Part shown: positions 1 through 5,306 of the stretch, piece after piece
How the letters are laid out: each line of letters opens with the position of its first letter
How positions within the stretch are numbered: the stretch's first letter is position 1
Assembly: GCA_023429845.1 (NCBI GenBank)
Contig: JAEZCY010000096.1
Location: 1-8,137, forward strand
DNA: 8,137 bases
From: Acidobacteriota bacterium
GTDB taxonomy: Bacteria; Acidobacteriota; Vicinamibacteria; Vicinamibacterales; Vicinamibacteraceae
Direction: 5' to 3'
Program-made: the position numbers and the translations under genes
The notes under the pieces: generated by a model
Told to the model about the DNA's origin: nothing
Seen by the model: the letters and a program-made list of their open reading frames with translations, nothing else
Databases searched by the model: none

Positions 1-1
1 G

Positions 2-661
2 CTCACCCCGGACGAGGTGATCGCCGCGCTGCGGCGTCCCGAGAACAGCACCGGCAACGTCGCCGACGCCGTGGACGCGGCGACGGGAGGCCGCGGCTGG
101 ATGTCGGCCGACATGAAGCCGATCCAGGCCGGCAAGATCGTCGGCCGGGCCTGGACGGCGAAGTTGCGGCCCGTGCTGAAGAACGACACCCGCACCTACT
201 CCAACTCGCTCCTGCAAGTCCTCGACGAGGCGCCCGCCGGCAGCGTCCTCGTGTACGTCATGGAGGACGGCCTGGAGATCGCCGCGATGGGGAACCTGAT
301 GGCGGCAACCGCGGTGGCGCGCGGACTCGAGGCCACCGTGATCGACGGCGCGATCCGCGACGTCACCGAGATTCGCTCGATGGGCCACAACGTCTTCGCG
401 CGCCGCATCAGCCCCGCGACGTCGGTGGGCCGCATGGTGAGCGTGTCCAAGCAGGAACCGGTCCGCTGCGCCGACGTCACCGTGCATCCCGGCGACTACA
501 TCGTCGGCGACGCCGATGGTGTGGTGGTGGTGCCGCAGGCCGCGGCAGCCCAGGTGGTGGCGCTGCTGAAGGACTACGACGCACGCGAGTCGAAGATGCT
601 CGAGATCATCCGCCGCGAGAAGTCGATGCTGAAGGCGCTCGAGGTCTACGGGCGCTACTGA
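2..661 (+). CDS. RraA-family aldolase/decarboxylase-like protein, 5' end cut by the window edge
   Basis: The reading frame is open to the left edge (L-T-P-D-E-V precedes the first possible GTG at 17), so the true start probably lies outside the window. Residue numbers here count that GTG codon as 1. The fold signature is clear: E-N-S-T-G-N-V-A-D-A near the N-terminus, a Gly at 92 in A-M-G-N-L-M, then V-I-D-G-A-I-R-D-V-T-E (108-118), with R114, D115 and E118 matching the R-D-x2-E/D motif that binds metal and substrate. H-P-G-D-Y-I-V-G-D-A-D-G-V (157-169) is the usual distal motif. The family (Pfam RraA-like, formerly mis-called dimethylmenaquinone methyltransferase) includes 4-hydroxy-4-methyl-2-oxoglutarate aldolase / oxaloacetate decarboxylase and the RNase E regulator RraA. 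The intact R-D pair favours a metal-dependent aldolase or decarboxylase, but the substrate cannot be read from sequence. It converges on the RIC gene and shows no functional tie to the nitrogen-oxide genes. Confidence 0.88.
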   Translation, partial: LTPDEVIAALRRPENSTGNVADAVDAATGGRGWMSADMKPIQAGKIVGRAWTAKLRPVLKNDTRTYSNSLLQVLDEAPAGSVLVYVMEDGLEIAAMGNLMAATAVARGLEATVIDGAIRDVTEIRSMGHNVFARRISPATSVGRMVSVSKQEPVRCADVTVHPGDYIVGDADGVVVVPQAAAAQVVALLKDYDARESKMLEIIRREKSMLKALEVYGRY

Positions 662-728
662 CACGCGCTGAAGCGGCTCGGGCCTGATGGCCAGACCCGA
701 CCGTCGCCTCGCCGGGCCTGCCGCGCCC

Positions 729-1442
729 CTACGCGCGCGGCCGTGCCAGCTTTGCGGCGCGCGGGAACAGGATGTGGTTCTCGAGGTGGACGTGCACGTG
801 CATGTCCGACTCGAGCTGCGACAGGCCGAAGTACAGGCCGCGGAACGTCGGGCATCCCCACTCCGGCGGCGCGTATCCGTTGGTCAGCGTGCGCATCGTC
901 GTCAGCGCCGCGCCCGCCGATTCGTGCTCGGCTTCCATGACCGCGATCGGCGCCGAGATCCAGGCTGCCGCATCGGGCACGGTCGTCGGACGGCCCGCCT
1001 CGAGATCCTCGATGAAGGGGAACAGCACGCGGTCTTCCTTCATCATGTGCGCGAGCAGTTCTTCCTGGAGTTCCCTGAAGGTCCGCTGCAAGGGCAGGAG
1101 CACGTCGGCGAGTTGGGGCCCGTGGCGCGACACGACCTTGTCGAGCATCGCTTCGAGCCGCGGCAGTTCCGCCCGGAGCGGCTCGTGGTATTGCCGCTGG
1201 ATGTGCGCGATGAGCGCCGTGAGGGTCGCGTCTGCCCACGTCGGCTGCGTCCTGGCCGGCGCGGCGGCGGCGACGAGTTCCGTCACGAGCAGGTCGGCAT
1301 CGAGCCCGCGTTCGGCGCAGACGTTCGCGAGCGACGTGCGTCCGCCACAGCAGAAGTCGATCTGGTGCTGTTGGAAGACCGGGATGGTGGCCGGTGCGGA
1401 CGTGGCGACGTCCGCGACGGTGGAGTCGGGCGTGATGAGCAT
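729..1442 (-). CDS. ric: RIC/YtfE/ScdA di-iron protein, repair of iron centres after nitrosative damage
   Basis: A 237-residue protein with the two-domain layout of E. coli YtfE (220 aa) and S. aureus ScdA. Residues 1-58 form the ScdA_N (DUF542) domain, with the hallmark D-F-C-C-G-G (29-34) carrying the Cys pair. Residues ~75-230 form a hemerythrin-like four-helix domain. Di-iron ligands can be matched to YtfE: H86 (Q-Y-H-E), H132 and E136 (A-H-M-M-K-E-D), H173 (M-E-A-E-H-E), H217 and E221 (H-V-H-L-E-N). The family is cytoplasmic, is induced by NO and helps restore Fe-S clusters. The C-terminal helix has extra histidines (215, 219, 223). The start is ATG at 1442. No Shine-Dalgarno precedes it; instead a -10-like hexamer ends 6 nt upstream, suggesting a leaderless mRNA. 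It is divergent from a Crp/Fnr regulator with an Fnr-type palindrome between them, so NO-dependent control is inferred. Confidence 0.95.
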   Translation of the reverse strand: MLITPDSTVADVATSAPATIPVFQQHQIDFCCGGRTSLANVCAERGLDADLLVTELVAAAAPARTQPTWADATLTALIAHIQRQYHEPLRAELPRLEAMLDKVVSRHGPQLADVLLPLQRTFRELQEELLAHMMKEDRVLFPFIEDLEAGRPTTVPDAAAWISAPIAVMEAEHESAGAALTTMRTLTNGYAPPEWGCPTFRGLYFGLSQLESDMHVHVHLENHILFPRAAKLARPRA

Positions 1443-1448
1443 GCTGCG

Positions 1449-1454
1449 AGACTA
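1449..1454 (-). promoter_or_regulatory. Candidate -10 element for ric, implying a leaderless transcript
   Basis: On the - strand the hexamer reads TAGTCT. It matches TATAAT at the three most conserved positions (first T, second A, last T). Six bases separate it from the A of the ric ATG at 1442, so transcription would begin at or one base before that A. With +1 at 1442 or 1443, the palindrome at 1478-1491 is centred at -42.5 or -41.5, which is where class II Fnr-type activators bind. No -35 hexamer is evident, as expected for an activator-dependent promoter. The hexamer itself is weak, so this rests on spacing and on the lack of an SD. Confidence 0.4.
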
Positions 1455-1477
1455 GCGATGCCACGTGCGGCCGGTCG

Positions 1478-1491
1478 TTGCGCCAGCGCAA
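1478..1491. promoter_or_regulatory. Fnr-superfamily operator-like palindrome TTGCG-N4-CGCAA
   Basis: The 14-mer TTGCGCCAGCGCAA is a perfect inverted repeat (6-2-6), and it also has the 5-4-5 half-site layout of Fnr-superfamily operators (Fnr/DNR: TTGAT-N4-ATCAA). From memory of comparative studies, NnrR-type regulators of nitrogen-oxide genes prefer TTGCG-like half-sites. It sits in the divergent spacer between ric and a Crp/Fnr-family regulator gene. Relative to the predicted ric start its centre is at about -42, and relative to the predicted regulator start at about -48.5. The simplest reading is activation of ric and autoregulation by the adjacent gene's product. I saw no second copy ahead of the other genes in the window. 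Confidence 0.6.
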
Positions 1492-1520
1492 GGTGCGCGG
1501 ACGAAAACACGCGCAGGCCC

Positions 1521-1526
1521 TACAAT
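1521..1526 (+). promoter_or_regulatory. Candidate -10 element of the Crp/Fnr regulator gene
   Basis: TACAAT matches the TATAAT consensus at five of six positions in an otherwise GC-rich spacer. It predicts a transcription start at 1533-1534, at or one base before the ATG at 1534, so the regulator mRNA may also be leaderless. A 17-bp spacer upstream gives CGGACG at 1498-1503, with only the central GAC of TTGACA matching. A rival start at ATG 1525 would overlap this element. Confidence 0.4.
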
Positions 1527-1533
1527 GCGTCGG

Positions 1534-2229
1534 ATGAGCGTGCCGGATGTGCTGCGCCGTTCGCGCGTGTTCGACGGGCTCACCGAAGCCGAACGGGAGC
1601 GCTGGCTGTCGCGCGCCACGGCGGCCGCCTACACGCGCGGGCACACGATCGCACGGCAGGGCGAGCGAGCGCAGCATCTCGTGCTGGTGGAGTCAGGACT
1701 CCTGAAGATCCTCCAACTCACCGCCGAAGGCACCGAACTCATCGTGCGGTTCGTCGTCCCCGGGGAGCCCTTCGGCGGCGTCGTCGCGCTCGGCGACGCA
1801 CCCTACCCCGTCACCGCGGTCGTCGTGCAGCCCGCGGTGCTCCGGCTGTGGACCCGCGACACGGCAAACGAACTGCTCGCGCAGACGCCGCAGGTGCGCG
1901 TCAACATCATGCGCGAGATGGCCACGCACATGACCGACGCGCTCACCCGGGTGCGCGAGCTCACGACCGCACGGGTGAGTCAGCGACTCGCGCACACGCT
2001 GCTGCGTCTCGCCCGCCAATGTGGCGAGACCACGCCAGACGGTGTGCTCATCACGCAGCCGCTCACGCGCCAGGAACTGGCCGATCTCACCGGCACGACG
2101 CTGTACACCGTCAGCCGCACCCTGTCGCTCTGGGAGTCGAAAGGACTGCTGGAGTCGCGCAAGCGGCTCCTGCTGCTCCGGTCTCTCAAGCGGATCGAAC
2201 ACCTCGCCGGCTCCGAGGACGACGAGTAA
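1534..2229 (+). CDS. Crp/Fnr-family transcriptional regulator, NnrR/DNR-like
   Basis: From ATG 1534 the product is 231 residues, the usual Crp/Fnr length. Residues ~10-110 form the cyclic-nucleotide-type beta-roll (R-Q-G-E at 41-44, P-G-E-P-F-G at 76-81). Residues ~109-142 form the dimer helix. Residues ~145-222 form the winged HTH, with L-T-R-Q-E-L-A-D-L-T-G-T-T-L-Y-T-V-S-R (177-195). Fnr reads TTGAT with an E-x-x-S-R triad; here S194 and R195 are kept but the Glu is Tyr (Y191), implying a changed half-site. The only cysteine is C163, so there is no Fnr-type 4Fe-4S sensor; a haem- or NO-sensing DNR/NnrR-type mechanism is inferred from this and from the divergent ric gene. In-frame starts at GTG 1465 and ATG 1525 exist. 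The first would make the operator coding, and 1534 fits the -10 element and the family N-terminus best. The ligand is not provable from sequence. Confidence 0.88.
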   Translation: MSVPDVLRRSRVFDGLTEAERERWLSRATAAAYTRGHTIARQGERAQHLVLVESGLLKILQLTAEGTELIVRFVVPGEPFGGVVALGDAPYPVTAVVVQPAVLRLWTRDTANELLAQTPQVRVNIMREMATHMTDALTRVRELTTARVSQRLAHTLLRLARQCGETTPDGVLITQPLTRQELADLTGTTLYTVSRTLSLWESKGLLESRKRLLLLRSLKRIEHLAGSEDDE

Positions 2230-2341
2230 GAGGATGGGAAGTAGTCTGCCAAGTGCGCGCGCCGGAGCCTTTTAGTCGCCAGAACTGACGATTAAGTTCG
2301 CCGCAGGCAAGCAAATGCCCTCCGCACACCGCCAACTCAAC

Positions 2342-2357
2342 GGGATCGGAAATTGCC
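2342..2357 (+). promoter_or_regulatory. Possible sigma-54 (-24/-12) promoter for the PEP-CTERM gene
   Basis: The invariant pair GG (2343-2344) and GC (2355-2356) are separated by exactly 10 bases, and the -12 element reads TTGC (2353-2356). The -24 element is GGGATCG, matching TGGCACG at four of seven positions. Transcription would start near 2368, giving a ~50 nt leader. In other bacteria PEP-CTERM genes are linked to the sigma-54 system PrsK/PrsR, which makes the match worth noting. A GG-N10-GC pattern arises easily by chance in GC-rich DNA. Confidence 0.25.
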
Positions 2358-2403
2358 TTCTCCTCATCGGTCGCAGCACGTCGCATGTGGCCCACCAACT
2401 CTT

Positions 2404-2410
2404 AGAGGAG
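2404..2410 (+). promoter_or_regulatory. Shine-Dalgarno fixing a TTG start
   Basis: AGAGGAG lies 9 nt before the TTG at 2420. It is the only strong ribosome binding site near the 5' end of this reading frame, and it decides the start in favour of the TTG, which is followed directly by a signal peptide. Confidence 0.75.
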
Positions 2411-2419
2411 ATTGACCCC

Positions 2420-3154
2420 TTGAAATACGCAGCTTTCAGCGCCCTACTGTGCGTGAGTGTCGGCATCTTCAGCGTCCAGCCGGTCAGCGCCGCCCCTGTG
2501 ATGTTCTTCGGCGAGGACCTGGGCGCCGGTGAAGGCACACGCCTGGAATCGCACGCCAACGCCGATGCTGCACGCGCCGCATTCTTTGCAAACCTCGTTG
2601 GTGTGGGCACCGAGACGTTCGAGAGCTTTGCCAACGGCACCGGGTCGCCGCTGATCGACTTCGGCACCGTGACGGCCAGCCTCAGCAGCTCGGGCCACGT
2701 CGCCAGCGTCTCCTCGGGCACCAACGGCGCCGGCCGTTACCCGACGTCCGGCTCGAACTACTGGGAGAGCGGCGGCAGCATGAGCCTGACGTTCTCCGCG
2801 CCCGTCGCGGCGTTCGGCTTCTACGGCGTCGACATCGGCGACTTCAACGGCCAGCTCACGCTGACGACGCACTCGTCGGCACCGCTCGTGCTGAACGTCG
2901 GGAACACGATGAACGGAAGCGGGGGCGGCGTCCTCTACTTCGGGTTCTACGTCACCAGTCCCGACGAGTTGTTCACGGGCATCACCTTCGGCAACACGTC
3001 GAACGGCGCGGATTTCTTCGGATTCGACGACTTCTCCATCGGCACGCGTGAGCAGGTGGTGCCCCAGGTGCCGGAGCCGGCATCGCTCCTCCTGCTCGGC
3101 GGCGCCCTGCTGGGCCTCGCGGCGCGTCAGCGCGGACGCCGTACGCGCAACTAG
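2420..3154 (+). CDS. PEP-CTERM domain secreted protein
   Basis: A 244-residue protein starting at TTG 2420. It has a signal peptide at residues 1-24 (M-K-Y, hydrophobic core 5-18, probable cleavage after P-V-S-A). The mature part (25-212) is rich in Gly, Ser, Thr and aromatics and looks all-beta: E-T-F-E-S-F at 65-70, F-S-A-P-V-A-A-F-G-F-Y-G-V-D at 125-138, F-F-G-F-D-D-F-S-I at 199-207. This is the pattern of small extracellular PEP-CTERM proteins. The C-terminus is a full sorting tag: V-P-E-P-A at 217-221, a Leu/Gly/Ala hydrophobic helix (222-234), then a basic tail ending R-Q-R-G-R-R-T-R-N. Such tags are recognised by exosortase in the inner membrane and are usually found with exopolysaccharide systems, none of which is visible here. 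The single mature-region function is unknown. It separates the regulator from the nos operon and has no obvious nitrogen-oxide role. Confidence 0.9.
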   Translation: MKYAAFSALLCVSVGIFSVQPVSAAPVMFFGEDLGAGEGTRLESHANADAARAAFFANLVGVGTETFESFANGTGSPLIDFGTVTASLSSSGHVASVSSGTNGAGRYPTSGSNYWESGGSMSLTFSAPVAAFGFYGVDIGDFNGQLTLTTHSSAPLVLNVGNTMNGSGGGVLYFGFYVTSPDELFTGITFGNTSNGADFFGFDDFSIGTREQVVPQVPEPASLLLLGGALLGLAARQRGRRTRN

Positions 3155-3178
3155 TTCGTTGCAGCAGTACCCTCGGCT

Positions 3179-3204
3179 GTGGGTCGCCGGTCCTCGGCAC
3201 CCAC
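3179..3204. terminator. Hairpin between convergent genes, possible shared terminator
   Basis: GTGGGT-c-GCCG pairs with CGGC-ACCCAC, giving a 10-bp GC-rich stem with one bulged C and a 5-nt loop. It is centred in the 68-bp gap between the stop of the PEP-CTERM gene (3154) and the stop of the - strand operon (3223). There is no U-tract on either side, so intrinsic termination is uncertain. Position and symmetry suit a bidirectional terminator or an mRNA 3'-end stabiliser. Confidence 0.45.
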
Positions 3205-3222
3205 GCCGACCTCTCTGCCTGG

Positions 3223-4497
3223 CTAGTACGCGCGACTGGCGCGGCGCGCAATCATCGCCATGTGCACGGCCTGCAGGACCGTCGAGGCCAGCAGCAGCGC
3301 CGCCGACGTCGTGATCACCGCATGCTCTTCGCGCATCAGCCCGATCGCGAGCCCGGGCACCGCGGCCAGCCACAACACGAAGATGCTCAGGGTCAGCCTG
3401 CCGTCGGCAAGGCGATGCGTGGAGCGCGGCGGGGGCGCGCCGTCGAGCGCGCTCATGGCGCGGTACCACGCATGGATCGGAAGCAGCCGTCCCTGGATGC
3501 CGACGACCATCTGCGCGACGAAACCCACGATGCCCGCCACGCCGTAGGTCCATTGCCAGGCCGGCGGCACCGGCACGGCCGCCAGGCACAGTCCGATGAC
3601 GACAGCGACAATCAGGTAGAGCATCGCCGCGTGCGTCTGCCACGTGGCCCAGTCACGCCCCACCATCTCGACCGGACGAGGACGCCGGTTGGACACGACG
3701 CCGCGCACCTGACGCAGGAAGGCGGCCAAGCCCGCCACGACGACAAGGGCCCACGGCCAGGTGCGGCCACCCGCGGCGACCGTCCATGCAACGCCGAGCG
3801 TGCCGACCTCGAGCAGGATCGCGCTCCACACGAGTCCGCGTCCGGCAGGCATCGCCGCCGGCAGGAACATCGGCACGAGCCGGTACGAGACGCCGACGAT
3901 CATCATCACGCCCCACCCGAGCACCGCGATGTGGGCATGGGCGGCCGCCACGGCGACCGGCGACAAACCCGCCAGTGCAGACGATCTGGCAAGCGTCAGC
4001 AGGACACCCAGACTGCCGGCGCCGACGATGTTGAGGAACGCGAGCGCGACGTGCACCGACACCCCGTACGGCAGCCTGGCGCGCAGCAGCCCGCGACAGG
4101 CGCGGGCGCCCACGAATCCGATCGCGCCGATCACCCCGAACGACGCCAGCCCCACGCTCCGGTAGTCGGCCTGCCAGAAGCCGCCGACCATGCCCGCCGT
4201 GCCCGCCCAGAACAGCGCACACGCGACGTGGTCGCCAAGGCGTGCCGGGAAGGGCATCCCGAATGCCAGCGGCGCGACGATGTAGAAGGCACCGACGATG
4301 GATCCGGAGATCCACCCGAGCGTGACCAGGTGAAGAACGCCGATCAGCCGCGGATGGTAGTGGAACGCACCCGGCAGGTCGGGGTGCATCATCAGCACCG
4401 CCGCGGCCACGGCAAGTGCGACGTGCGCGGCCGCGAAGTAGACGAGGGGCAGGGTCGGCGCGGGCATCAGCGCGCGCCGCGCGTCGGACATCGCCAT
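3223..4497 (-). CDS. Twelve-helix membrane protein, heme-copper oxidase subunit I-like, last gene of the nos operon
   Basis: A 424-residue protein with about 12 hydrophobic helices (approximately 17-37, 51-79, 91-108, 115-132, 149-171, 182-214, 221-243, 246-262, 287-309, 316-345, 368-387, 394-417). Histidines lie in or at helix ends: H46, H48 and H56 around helix 2 (Y-H-P-R-L-I-G-V-L-H-L-V-T-L-G-W), H187 and H189 in helix 6 (H-A-H-I-A-V-L-G-W), H289 in helix 9 (T-H-A-A-M-L-Y) and H342 after helix 10. G-V-S-Y-R-L-V-P-M-F (202-211) is also distinctive. Helix number and His placement resemble heme-copper oxidase subunit I and the NO-response haem protein NnrS, but it is neither a canonical CcoN/NorB nor a clear NnrS. 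I do not recognise a characterised homologue. ATG 4497 comes one base after the nosY stop with no SD of its own, so translation is probably coupled to nosY; M3 (4491) is an alternative start. Haem or copper binding and an N-oxide role are inferred from context. Confidence 0.85.
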   Translation of the reverse strand: MAMSDARRALMPAPTLPLVYFAAAHVALAVAAAVLMMHPDLPGAFHYHPRLIGVLHLVTLGWISGSIVGAFYIVAPLAFGMPFPARLGDHVACALFWAGTAGMVGGFWQADYRSVGLASFGVIGAIGFVGARACRGLLRARLPYGVSVHVALAFLNIVGAGSLGVLLTLARSSALAGLSPVAVAAAHAHIAVLGWGVMMIVGVSYRLVPMFLPAAMPAGRGLVWSAILLEVGTLGVAWTVAAGGRTWPWALVVVAGLAAFLRQVRGVVSNRRPRPVEMVGRDWATWQTHAAMLYLIVAVVIGLCLAAVPVPPAWQWTYGVAGIVGFVAQMVVGIQGRLLPIHAWYRAMSALDGAPPPRSTHRLADGRLTLSIFVLWLAAVPGLAIGLMREEHAVITTSAALLLASTVLQAVHMAMIARRASRAY

Positions 4498-4498
4498 G

Positions 4499-5296
4499 TC
4501 AGGCGTCGAGTCGTCGCCGTGCGCCGGCGAGGCCGAGCCCGAACGTGCCCACCACCCAGAACGAGAGCAGCACCGCCAGCCAGAGCCCGCCGTTGCCCAG
4601 CCACCACTGCACCAACCCGCTGGTGCCGATGCTGGCCGGCGCCGTCTCTTCCAGCGAGAACAGCATCGTCACGCGCAGCGCCGACAGCGGGTTGACCATC
4701 AGGGGCAGCACCCACGCGGAGGCATGCGCCTGCACGCCGGGGATGCCCGACACGGCGAGGAGCACCAGGTCCATGCCGAACAACAGCCCGAACCACAAGC
4801 CGAGCGCCAGCAGCAACCCTCGGACGTGATCACGCACCCAGAAGCCGATCGCCAGGCCGAGCAGGGCGAGCGCGATGCACACACCCGCGGCCGACATCAC
4901 CACGAAGGCGAGCGTCGCCGTGACACCACTCGTGAGCGCGGTGGGCACGACGAGCAGCACGGAGGCGGGCGCCAGCATGGCCGCCAGCGCGGCGCCCTTG
5001 CCGGCCAGCCACGCGGCACGCGAGACGGGCTGCGTGAACAGCACCGGGAACTCGTCGGCATCACCATGTGCGGCGCTCAGCCCGAGCAGCAGCGACGACA
5101 GCGACAGGCAGTACAGCACCGTCTGCAGGACCCAGGCGGGCGCCGACCGTGCCGCTGCGTCTGGTGTGAACAGCGGCAGCAGCGCGGCTATCGCGCACAG
5201 CGCCACGTGGACGTGCAGGAAGCGGTTGAGCCGGTGCTCGGCAATCTCGCGGCGGAACGCCGCGTGAAACGTGTTCGTGTGCATCCGGGTGATCAT
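4499..5296 (-). CDS. nosY: NosY, ABC-2 type permease of the NosDFY system
   Basis: A 265-residue integral membrane protein, close to the usual NosY size (~270). It has about six hydrophobic segments (approximately 29-44, 55-74, 103-126, 129-153, 159-182, 237-259). The family hallmark N-P-L-S-A-L-R-V-T-M-L-F-S-L-E (202-216) sits in the long loop before the last helix, and E-F-P-V-L-F-T-Q-P-V-S-R (82-93) is the ABC-2 loop after helix 2. With NosF as ATPase and periplasmic NosD, the complex powers maturation of the copper-sulfur centre of nitrous oxide reductase; current models have it supply sulfur and/or handle copper. Start ATG 5296 has AGGAAG 5 nt upstream (5302-5307), overlapping the nosF stop region; only 10 nt separate the two genes. 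The next gene begins 1 nt after its stop. Confidence 0.93.
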   Translation of the reverse strand: MITRMHTNTFHAAFRREIAEHRLNRFLHVHVALCAIAALLPLFTPDAAARSAPAWVLQTVLYCLSLSSLLLGLSAAHGDADEFPVLFTQPVSRAAWLAGKGAALAAMLAPASVLLVVPTALTSGVTATLAFVVMSAAGVCIALALLGLAIGFWVRDHVRGLLLALGLWFGLLFGMDLVLLAVSGIPGVQAHASAWVLPLMVNPLSALRVTMLFSLEETAPASIGTSGLVQWWLGNGGLWLAVLLSFWVVGTFGLGLAGARRRLDA

Positions 5297-5306
5297 GGCC
5301 GCTTCC

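Larger units (their letters stand above)
2230..2419. other. Intergenic spacer before the PEP-CTERM gene
   Basis: About 190 bp without a credible gene, visibly less GC-rich than its surroundings. It holds a possible sigma-54 promoter (2342-2357) and a strong Shine-Dalgarno at its end. No convincing rho-independent terminator follows the regulator gene: GAACT/AGTTC around 2282-2299 makes only a 5-bp stem with no T-run. An in-frame ATG at 2315 would extend the next gene, but it lacks an SD and would bury the signal peptide. Confidence 0.6.

Noticed and set aside
678..700. TCGGG...CCCGA hairpin between the RraA-like gene and ric as a terminator
   Set aside because: The stem is only 5 bp with a 13-nt loop, competes with an internal GGCC/GGCC pairing and has no T-run on either strand.
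1465..1533. GTG 1465 or ATG 1525 as the regulator start
   Set aside because: GTG 1465 would place the operator inside the coding region and add a 23-residue tail foreign to the family. ATG 1525 overlaps the -10 candidate and has only a weak upstream AGG.
655..1677. Long - strand open frame (340 codons) overlapping ric
   Set aside because: It is Arg/His/Pro-rich low-complexity sequence with no domain, in a shifted frame over the clear ric gene; a high-GC shadow.
687..2288. Long + strand open frame (533 codons)
   Set aside because: It lies antisense to ric and out of frame with the regulator. Composition is Arg/Ala-rich with no recognisable fold, as expected for shadow frames in GC-rich DNA.
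3146..3163. Small inverted repeat GCAAC-N6-GTTGC over the PEP-CTERM stop codon
   Set aside because: A 5-bp stem with no T-run; the larger hairpin at 3179-3204 is a better candidate for the 3' end.
3262..4695. Long + strand frame antisense to the heme-copper-oxidase-like gene, and a similar one at 6032-7555 antisense to nosD
   Set aside because: Both mirror strongly coding - strand genes. Their His/Arg/Gln- or Val/Asp-rich translations show no domain or hydrophobic pattern, and neither has a ribosome binding site.
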